Positions 8,097-12,548 of a stretch of 12,548 nucleotides of DNA are shown here, piece by piece. Below the pieces are notes generated by a model, which saw only the letters and a list, made by a program, of their open reading frames with translations, was not told where the DNA came from and did not search any database. Both the position numbers and the translations under genes were made by a program. Every line of letters starts with the position of its first letter. Positions within the stretch are counted from its first letter, which is position 1. Source of the DNA: an uncultured Polynucleobacter sp. (lineage in GTDB: Bacteria > Pseudomonadota > Gammaproteobacteria > Burkholderiales > Burkholderiaceae); NCBI GenBank assembly GCA_937996825.1, contig CALKUJ010000210.1, forward strand, positions 1-12,548, written 5' to 3'.

Positions 8097-9578
8097 ATGA
8101 ATTCAACTCTTGCACTAGAAAATCCTCTACATCTCAGTCGAGCTGATGCTTTAAATATTGCAAAAGAAATTCTTTTAGCGCCAGCAGGTATTTCTGAGCA
8201 AGATCTTCAGAAGACGCTTGCGCACATGCACACTCATCAACTAGACGATGCTGATTTGTACTTCCAAAGAACCCACAATGAATCTTGGAATCTTGAAGAG
8301 GGGATTGTTAAATCAGGTAGCTTTAGCATTGATCAAGGCGTTGGCGTTCGCGCAGTCAGTCATGACAAAACAGCATTCGCCTACTCTGATGAAATCAGTG
8401 CTTTAGCATTAAGAAATGCTGCTGAAGCCACACGTGTCATTGGCGCTCAACAAAAGAGCACTTACATCAGTCCTCAATGGAAAACACCTGCGACCCACGC
8501 GCTCTATCAATCATTCAATCCATTGGATAGTCTTGATGCCAAAGCAAAAATTGCCATTCTTGAAGACATTGAACGCAAAGCCAAAGCCAAAGATCCTCGC
8601 ATTGTTCAAGTGATGGCCGGTCTTGCTGGTGAGTTTGATGTGGTGTTGGTAGCTCGCGCAAACGGTGTTCTTGCTGCGGATATACGCCCATTGGTACGCA
8701 TCTCAATCACTGTGATTGCTGAACAAAATGGTCGTCGCGAAGTTGGCTCTTCAGGCGGTGGCGGAAGATTTGATTATCACTTTTTTGTCAAAGATAAGAT
8801 TGATCAATGGATCAATGAGGCAGTGCGCTCAGCCTTGGTCAACCTTGAATCACGACCTGCACCAGCAGGGCCTATGACAGTTGTTTTAGGACCAGGCTGG
8901 CCTGGCGTATTACTTCACGAAGCAATCGGTCACGGCCTTGAAGGTGACTTCAATCGCAAAGGCTCATCTGCGTTCTCGGGCAAGATTGGTCAACGTGTTG
9001 CTGCTAAGGGTGTCACTGTTGTGGATGACGGGACCATTCCCGGTCGACGCGGCTCTTTATCTGTTGATGATGAAGGCACACCCACACAATGCACAACATT
9101 GATTGAAGATGGCGTTTTAAAGGGTTACATACAAGACAGTCTGAACGCCCGTTTGATGAAAATGCCAACAACTGGCAATGCCAGACGCGAAAGTTATGCC
9201 TCTCTGCCGATGCCTCGAATGACCAACACTTACATGCTGGGCGGTAAAGAAGATCCTCAAGAAATCATTGGCAGTATCAAAAAAGGCTTGTATGCCGCTA
9301 ATTTTGGCGGTGGCCAAGTAGACATCACCAGTGGCAAGTTTGTGTTCTCTGCATCAGAGGCCTACTGGGTTGAAAACGGGAAAATTTTGTACCCGGTCAA
9401 AGGCGCCACCATCATTGGTAACGGTCCAGAGTCTCTGAAAGATATCAGCATGATTGGTAACGACATGGACTTAGATAGCGGGATTGGCGTTTGCGGCAAA
9501 GAAGGTCAAAGCGTACCAGTTGGGGTTGGCCAGCCCACACTGAGAATTGACAATATGACAGTTGGCGGAACCGCTTAA
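8097..9578 (+). CDS. tldD: Metalloprotease subunit TldD
   Basis: TldD is the zinc-containing catalytic half of the TldD/TldE(PmbA) heterodimeric protease, which degrades unfolded peptides and in E. coli processes microcin B17 and the CcdA antitoxin; it acts in the cytoplasm. The 493-residue product has the family's HExxxH motif (HEAIGHGLEGDFN, with H274, E275, H279) and a C-terminal cysteine in GVCGKEGQ (C466), the expected further metal ligand. Other family signatures are GSSGGGGRFDY near 217-227, GRRGSLSVDDEG near 316-327, SYASLPMPRMTNTY near 366-379 and GNGPESLKDISMIGNDM near 441-457. Length is close to E. coli TldD (481 aa). The start at 8097 is 8 bp after the amidase stop, consistent with coupled translation. 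The partner gene tldE/pmbA is not in this window, as is usual. No terminator of its own follows; the next one is the aroG attenuator at 9711-9740. Confidence 0.96.
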   Translation: MNSTLALENPLHLSRADALNIAKEILLAPAGISEQDLQKTLAHMHTHQLDDADLYFQRTHNESWNLEEGIVKSGSFSIDQGVGVRAVSHDKTAFAYSDEISALALRNAAEATRVIGAQQKSTYISPQWKTPATHALYQSFNPLDSLDAKAKIAILEDIERKAKAKDPRIVQVMAGLAGEFDVVLVARANGVLAADIRPLVRISITVIAEQNGRREVGSSGGGGRFDYHFFVKDKIDQWINEAVRSALVNLESRPAPAGPMTVVLGPGWPGVLLHEAIGHGLEGDFNRKGSSAFSGKIGQRVAAKGVTVVDDGTIPGRRGSLSVDDEGTPTQCTTLIEDGVLKGYIQDSLNARLMKMPTTGNARRESYASLPMPRMTNTYMLGGKEDPQEIIGSIKKGLYAANFGGGQVDITSGKFVFSASEAYWVENGKILYPVKGATIIGNGPESLKDISMIGNDMDLDSGIGVCGKEGQSVPVGVGQPTLRIDNMTVGGTA

Positions 9579-9599
9579 TCACTAAAACGAATAAAACTG

Positions 9600-9608
9600 T
9601 GCTACATT
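9600..9608 (+). promoter_or_regulatory. Predicted extended -10 promoter of the aroG leader
   Basis: The bases TGC-TACATT form an extended -10 element (TGn at 9600-9602, hexamer at 9603-9608, 4 of 6 to TATAAT including the key A and final T). Counting seven bases on from 9608 puts +1 at 9615, the A of the leader ORF's ATG. No good -35 box lies 16-19 bp upstream (sequence around 9578-9586 is CACTAA-like), which an extended -10 can compensate. Inferred by eye. Confidence 0.5.
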
Positions 9609-9614
9609 AACCCC

Positions 9615-9692
9615 ATGTCTGCAAATAAATTTTATTTCTTTTACTTTTGGTTCTCAGCCCACGGCGGTCGAGAGGCAGAAATTCAAGCATAA
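9615..9692 (+). CDS. Aromatic-amino-acid leader peptide of the aroG attenuator
   Basis: A 25-codon ORF (ATG 9615, TAA 9690-9692) whose codons 6-13 (9630-9653) read Phe-Tyr-Phe-Phe-Tyr-Phe-Trp-Phe, that is eight aromatic residues in a row. Such a run followed by a strong terminator and an aromatic biosynthesis gene is the hallmark of ribosome-mediated attenuation, as in the trp and pheA leaders of enterobacteria. The peptide itself is probably functionless; the ribosome's speed over the aromatic codons is the signal. Stalling when charged tRNA-Phe, tRNA-Tyr or tRNA-Trp is scarce should favour the antiterminator and raise aroG expression. No Shine-Dalgarno sequence precedes the ATG (the bases before it are ATTAACCCC), and the predicted transcription start coincides with it, so translation may be leaderless. 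It is too short for ordinary gene callers. Chance occurrence of this run exactly here is very unlikely. Confidence 0.87.
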   Translation: MSANKFYFFYFWFSAHGGREAEIQA

Positions 9693-9718
9693 ATTTCCAG
9701 CACTCAAAATAACCGCCG
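9661..9718 (+). promoter_or_regulatory. Antiterminator pairing of the aroG attenuator (alternative RNA structure)
   Basis: The bases CGGCGGT at 9662-9668, just after the aromatic codons inside the leader ORF, are a perfect complement of ACCGCCG at 9712-9718, the 5' arm of the terminator. The octamer ACGGCGGT at 9661-9668 is repeated exactly at 9725-9732 as the terminator's 3' arm, so the two copies compete for the same partner. A ribosome stalled in 9630-9653 would leave the upstream copy largely free to capture the arm and block termination. A ribosome reaching the stop at 9690 would keep the two apart. A weak hairpin of 9652-9655 with 9670-9673 could sequester the upstream copy. Mechanism is inferred; the complementarity is seen. 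Confidence 0.72.
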
Positions 9719-9740
9719 ACACCAACGGCGGTTTTTTTTT
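9711..9740 (+). terminator. Intrinsic terminator (attenuator) upstream of aroG
   Basis: A perfect 8-bp stem, AACCGCCG (9711-9718) with CGGCGGTT (9726-9733), and a 7-base loop is followed by an unbroken T-run (nine T from 9732 to 9740, the first two shared with the stem). This is a textbook rho-independent terminator lying before, not after, a gene: 18 bases past the leader ORF's stop and 42 bases before the aroG start. It may also stop read-through from tldD, which has no terminator of its own. Confidence 0.92.
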
Positions 9741-9782
9741 ACAGATTCAAGAATGACGGTAATAGAAAAAGGAGTTAATGAA

Positions 9783-10904
9783 ATGGTTGATAAATCTCTC
9801 AGCACAAGAGACAGCTGGTATGCCAGTATTGATAAAACATCAGAGACTGATGACGCCCGCATTCAAAACATCACGGTGTTGCCTCCGCCAGAACACCTCA
9901 TTCGCTTCTTTCCTATTCAAGGAACATCTGTTGAGAAATTAATCAGCAAAACAAGAAAGAAGATCCGTGACATCATGCACGGCAAAGATGATCGTCTATT
10001 AGTAATCATTGGCCCATGTTCTATTCATGATCCAAGCGCTGCGATTGCCTATGCTCACAAACTATTAGAGCAACGTAAAAAGTATGAAGGTGAATTAGAA
10101 ATCGTCATGCGCGTTTACTTTGAAAAGCCACGCACAACCGTGGGTTGGAAAGGTCTGATCAATGACCCATACCTTGATGAAAGCTATCGCATTGATGAGG
10201 GTTTAAGAATCGCTCGTCATCTCTTGATTGAAATCAACCGCATGGGCATGCCTGCTGGTAGCGAATTCTTGGACGTGATTTCTCCGCAATACATTGGTGA
10301 TCTCATTTCTTGGGGTGCGATTGGCGCCAGAACCACAGAAAGCCAAATTCACCGTGAACTTGCATCAGGTATCTCAGCGCCGATTGGCTTTAAGAATGGT
10401 ACTGATGGCAATATCAAAATTGCCACAGATGCGATCCAATCAGCCAGTCGCCCACACCACTTTTTATCAGTTCATAAAAATGGTCAGGTGGCCATTGTTG
10501 AAACAAAAGGCAATGGCGACTGTCACGTGATTCTTCGTGGCGGCAAGACCACAAACTATGATCAGGAAAGCGTGGCCAAAGCTTGTAGCGAGCTTGAAGC
10601 TGCAAAGCTACCAGCCTCATTGATGGTTGACTGCTCTCATGCGAACTCAAGCAAACAACATGAGCGTCAAATTGAAGTTGCTAAAGACATTGCTGGTCAA
10701 TTAGCCAAAGGTTCTAAGCAGATTTTTGGCGTGATGGTGGAAAGTCATTTATTTGCTGGAGCACAAAAGTTCACGCCTGGCAAAGACAATCCTCAAGACC
10801 TCAAGTATGCAACCAGCATCACTGATGCTTGCATTGGCTGGGATGACTCTTTGAACGTATTAGAGATACTTGCAGAGGGCGTTAAAAAGCGCCGCAAGAA
10901 GTGA
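9783..10904 (+). CDS. aroG: 3-deoxy-7-phosphoheptulonate (DAHP) synthase, class I
   Basis: Catalyses condensation of phosphoenolpyruvate and erythrose 4-phosphate to DAHP, the committed step of the shikimate pathway to Phe, Tyr and Trp. The product (373 aa from this start) matches the AroF/G/H family along its length. Metal ligands are C79 in GPCSIHD, H286 in DCSHANSS, E320 in MVESH and D348 in SITDACIGW. Substrate-binding residues include R110 and K115 in MRVYFEKPRTT, R183 in GARTTES, K204 in GFKNGTDG and R252 in LRGGK. Family members are usually feedback-inhibited by one aromatic amino acid; which one cannot be told here. Start: an ATG at 9753 would add ten residues but has no ribosome binding site; ATG 9783 is preceded by AGGAG at 9770-9774 with ideal spacing, so I choose it. 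Expression is probably controlled by the attenuator upstream. The gene is monocistronic, ending at its own terminator. Confidence 0.95.
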   Translation: MVDKSLSTRDSWYASIDKTSETDDARIQNITVLPPPEHLIRFFPIQGTSVEKLISKTRKKIRDIMHGKDDRLLVIIGPCSIHDPSAAIAYAHKLLEQRKKYEGELEIVMRVYFEKPRTTVGWKGLINDPYLDESYRIDEGLRIARHLLIEINRMGMPAGSEFLDVISPQYIGDLISWGAIGARTTESQIHRELASGISAPIGFKNGTDGNIKIATDAIQSASRPHHFLSVHKNGQVAIVETKGNGDCHVILRGGKTTNYDQESVAKACSELEAAKLPASLMVDCSHANSSKQHERQIEVAKDIAGQLAKGSKQIFGVMVESHLFAGAQKFTPGKDNPQDLKYATSITDACIGWDDSLNVLEILAEGVKKRRKK

Positions 10905-10944
10905 TCTGATCAGTCAAGTAGTAAGAAGTTAATTAGATAAGCAA

Positions 10945-11517
10945 TCAAGACCCTTCGGGGTCTTTTTTGTGGTGCCACAAAACATCAGTACCACCTGCAG
11001 CACGATTCAATACGCGTGCTAAAACAAATAACAAATCTGAAAGTCGATTGACATATTGACGTGGTGAATCATGAATAGGCTCATGACGACCCAACTTAAC
11101 GATTGAACGTTCAGCTCTGCGACAAACAGTTCTGCAAACATGGGCTTGAGCTGCTGCACGTGTGCCACCTGGAAGAATGAATTCTTCTAAGCGAGGCAAA
11201 CTGGCATTGTATTTTTCAAGCCAAATATCCAACTGAGCGACCTGCTCTTCTTTCAGCAAGGTGTAGTTAGGAATGCATAACTCCCCGCCCAAATCGAATA
11301 GATCATGTTGTACGGTAGAAAACAATTCTCGCAGTTCAGAAGCCACTGCCTGAGGAATATCTTCAGTGATCAGGACGCCTATTTCTGAATTTAGCTCATC
11401 AACATCGCCCATGGCGCAGATTCTGAGATGATCTTTGTCAACGCGTTGGCCATCACCCAAACCAGTGGTGCCAGCATCGCCTGTGCGAGTTGCAATTTGT
11501 GTCAATCTTTTACCCAT
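10945..11517 (-). CDS. Cob(I)alamin adenosyltransferase, PduO type
   Basis: Transfers the 5'-deoxyadenosyl group of ATP to cob(I)alamin, giving adenosylcobalamin, the cofactor of enzymes such as methylmalonyl-CoA mutase or class II ribonucleotide reductase. The 190-residue product has the ATP-binding N-terminal signature TRTGDAGTTGLGDGQRVDKD (10-29), the GDVDELNSEIG segment (37-47), FILPGGTRAAAQAH (113-126), CRRAER (132-137) and the C-terminal YVNRLSDLLFVLARVLNR (155-172), all typical of the PduO/MMAB family (not the unrelated CobA/CobO type). It looks intact. The ATG at 11517 has no Shine-Dalgarno sequence, and a perfect TATAAT eight bases upstream suggests a nearly leaderless mRNA. It is convergent with aroG, whose terminator occupies its last seven codons, and divergent from the glcD-like gene. 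No other cobalamin genes are visible here, so it may serve salvage. Confidence 0.95.
   Translation of the reverse strand: MGKRLTQIATRTGDAGTTGLGDGQRVDKDHLRICAMGDVDELNSEIGVLITEDIPQAVASELRELFSTVQHDLFDLGGELCIPNYTLLKEEQVAQLDIWLEKYNASLPRLEEFILPGGTRAAAQAHVCRTVCRRAERSIVKLGRHEPIHDSPRQYVNRLSDLLFVLARVLNRAAGGTDVLWHHKKDPEGS
10947..10968 (+). terminator. Intrinsic terminator of aroG, inside the convergent gene's 3' end
   Basis: Stem AAGACCC (10947-10953) pairs with GGGTCTT (10958-10964) around a TTCG tetraloop closed by C-G, followed by a T-run to 10968. The hairpin begins 42 bases after the aroG stop. It lies entirely within the last codons of the opposite-strand adenosyltransferase gene, encoding its C-terminal KKDPEGS. 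On the minus strand no T-run follows the hairpin, so it should act in the plus direction only. Confidence 0.9.
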
Positions 11518-11546
11518 ATGACTGATTATAGGGAAATGGCTAGAAT
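11518..11546 (+). promoter_or_regulatory. Predicted promoter of the glcD-like gene
   Basis: ATGACT at 11518-11523 (4 of 6 to TTGACA, with the TGAC core) and TAGAAT at 11541-11546 (5 of 6 to TATAAT) are separated by exactly 17 bp. The predicted start is near 11553, giving a leader of about 22 bases that contains a weak GAG ribosome binding site shortly before ATG 11575. The -35 box abuts the first codon of the divergent adenosyltransferase gene. Inferred by consensus matching. Confidence 0.5.
11525..11530 (-). promoter_or_regulatory. Predicted -10 box of the cob(I)alamin adenosyltransferase promoter
   Basis: Read on the minus strand these bases are a perfect TATAAT. The predicted +1 is about 11518, one base before the ATG at 11517. 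The -35 match is poor (TTAGCT-like at 18-bp spacing). The box lies between the -35 and -10 of the opposing glcD promoter, so the two promoters cannot easily be occupied together. Inferred by eye. Confidence 0.5.
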
Positions 11547-11574
11547 AGAGCTAAACCATCAATAATCGAGACAT

Positions 11575-12548
11575 ATGAATACTGTTAACGAGAACTCAGA
11601 GGCTTTTATCAAAGCCCGCCAAGCCCACCTGGTCAAGGCTTTAAAGCCTCATTTACCTGAGCACGCCCTTTTATGGGAGCCCGAGGACACAATTCCTTAT
11701 GAATGCGATGGTTTAGCGGCATATCGCCAAATGCCCCTGGCGGTTGCTCTTCCAGAAACCGAAGCGCAAGCTGTTGAAGTTATCAAAGTCTGCAAAGAGT
11801 TGCAGGTGCCGATTGTCCCAAGGGGGGCAGGAACCGGTCTTTCAGGCGGTGCCATGCCAATTTCTCAAGGTTTGGTGCTATCACTGGCAAAACTCAAAAA
11901 AATCATCCACGTTGACCCTATTGCCAGAACTGCAGTGGTTCAACCTGGTGTTAGAAATTTAGCCATCTCTGAAGCGGTTGCCAAACACGGCTTGTATTAC
12001 GCCCCGGATCCATCATCTCAAATTGCCTGCTCGATTGGCGGCAACGTCAGTGAAAACTCTGGTGGCGTGCACTGTCTTAAGTACGGCTTGACCTTGCATA
12101 ACATCCTCAAGGTGCGCGGTATTTTGATGAGTGGTGAAGTGGTTGAATTTGGTAGCCTAGCGCCAGATGCTCCTGGATTAGATTTGATGTCGATTTTGGT
12201 TGGTAGTGAAGGTATGTTGGCAGTGATCACTGAGGTGGTGGTGAAGCTCGTACCTAAACCTCAATTAGCTCAAGTCATCATGGCCAGCTTTGATGATGTA
12301 GAAAAAGGTGGAAATGCGGTTGCTGCAATTGTTGCAGCAGGCATTATTCCCGCCGGTCTAGAAATGATGGACCAAGCAGCGACACGTGCCGTGGAAGAGT
12401 TTGTACATGCTGGTTACGATGTGAACGCTGCTGCCATTTTGTTATGCGAATCCGATGGCACACCTGAAGAAGTCGCTGAAGAAATTGAACGCATGACAGC
12501 CGTTCTAAAAAATAGTGGTGCCATTCGTTTACAAGTCTCGCAAAGTGA
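11575..12548 (+). CDS. glcD: FAD-linked oxidase, glycolate oxidase subunit GlcD-like (3' end outside window)
   Basis: The first 324 codons of a gene running off the right edge in an open frame. It resembles GlcD, the FAD-binding subunit of the GlcDEF glycolate oxidase complex, which oxidises glycolate to glyoxylate; related FAD-linked dehydrogenases of D-lactate or D-2-hydroxyglutarate share the fold. The FAD-binding (PCMH/VAO-type) domain is clear: VPRGAGTGLSGGAMP at 81-95, APDPSSQIACSIGGNVSENS at 143-162, the following GGVHCLKYGLT, and LVGSEGMLAVITEVVVKL at 208-225. The C-terminal oxidase domain begins with GIIPAGLEMMDQAA near 256-269. E. coli GlcD is 499 aa, so roughly two thirds is present. 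In related genomes glcE and glcF normally follow; this cannot be checked here. The start at ATG 11575 is 22 bases after the predicted +1. The gene is divergent from the adenosyltransferase gene with a 57-bp gap. Confidence 0.9.
   Translation, partial: MNTVNENSEAFIKARQAHLVKALKPHLPEHALLWEPEDTIPYECDGLAAYRQMPLAVALPETEAQAVEVIKVCKELQVPIVPRGAGTGLSGGAMPISQGLVLSLAKLKKIIHVDPIARTAVVQPGVRNLAISEAVAKHGLYYAPDPSSQIACSIGGNVSENSGGVHCLKYGLTLHNILKVRGILMSGEVVEFGSLAPDAPGLDLMSILVGSEGMLAVITEVVVKLVPKPQLAQVIMASFDDVEKGGNAVAAIVAAGIIPAGLEMMDQAATRAVEEFVHAGYDVNAAAILLCESDGTPEEVAEEIERMTAVLKNSGAIRLQVSQS

Noticed and set aside
9547..9552. Perfect TTGACA near the end of tldD as the -35 box of the aroG leader promoter.
   Set aside because: No -10-like hexamer lies 16-18 bp downstream (the sequence there is about ACCGCT), and it is 50 bp from the extended -10 at 9600.
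9753..9782. Ten-residue N-terminal extension of aroG from the upstream ATG at 9753.
   Set aside because: No ribosome binding site precedes 9753, whereas AGGAG stands at the right distance before ATG 9783, and DAHP synthases do not need the extra residues.
1..12548. Mobile elements, CRISPR arrays, toxin-antitoxin or defence genes.
   Set aside because: All long open frames are core metabolic, repair or envelope genes; no terminal repeats, direct-repeat arrays, transposase or integrase motifs were seen.

Overview
The window is ordinary, tightly packed bacterial chromosome carrying seven recognisable housekeeping-type genes plus one small leader gene. Protein similarity (a YhdP/TIGR02099-type giant protein beside a Nit1-type amidase and TldD, GlnE, a class I DAHP synthase, a PduO-type adenosyltransferase and GlcD), moderate AT-richness and very short intergenic gaps suggest a betaproteobacterium of the order Burkholderiales with a streamlined genome. 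Polynucleobacter or a close relative is my best guess from memory; no marker RNA gene is present to prove it. I see no mobile elements, CRISPR arrays, tRNAs or rRNAs.

Layout. Positions 2-331 (+) hold the 3' end of recN. It overlaps tail-to-tail by 15 bp with glnE (317-3124, -), the bifunctional adenylyltransferase of glutamine synthetase. A short divergent gap leads to a probable three-gene operon on the plus strand: a YhdP-like AsmA-family envelope protein (3169-7245), a nitrilase-fold amidase of the Nit1 type (7267-8088) and the metalloprotease subunit tldD (8097-9578). No separate terminator is visible after tldD.

Region 9579-9782 is the most interesting part. It holds a likely promoter, a 25-codon leader ORF with eight consecutive aromatic codons (Phe5 Tyr2 Trp1), and a strong intrinsic terminator whose 5' arm can instead pair with a sequence inside the leader ORF. 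This has the architecture of a ribosome-mediated attenuator sensing aromatic amino acids. It lies directly in front of aroG (9783-10904), whose enzyme (DAHP synthase) performs the first step of aromatic amino-acid biosynthesis. The leader ORF has no Shine-Dalgarno sequence and its ATG falls at the predicted +1, so it may be translated from a leaderless mRNA.

aroG ends in a UUCG-tetraloop terminator that lies inside the last codons of the convergent cob(I)alamin adenosyltransferase gene (10945-11517, -). That gene diverges from a glcD-like FAD-linked oxidase subunit (11575 to beyond the window end, +). Two predicted promoters in their 57-bp gap interleave and probably exclude each other.

Functionally the genes are only loosely linked: DNA repair (recN), nitrogen control (glnE), envelope lipid homeostasis (yhdP), metabolite repair (Nit1-type amidase), peptide proteolysis (tldD), aromatic biosynthesis (leader and aroG), cobalamin activation and glycolate-type oxidation (glcD).
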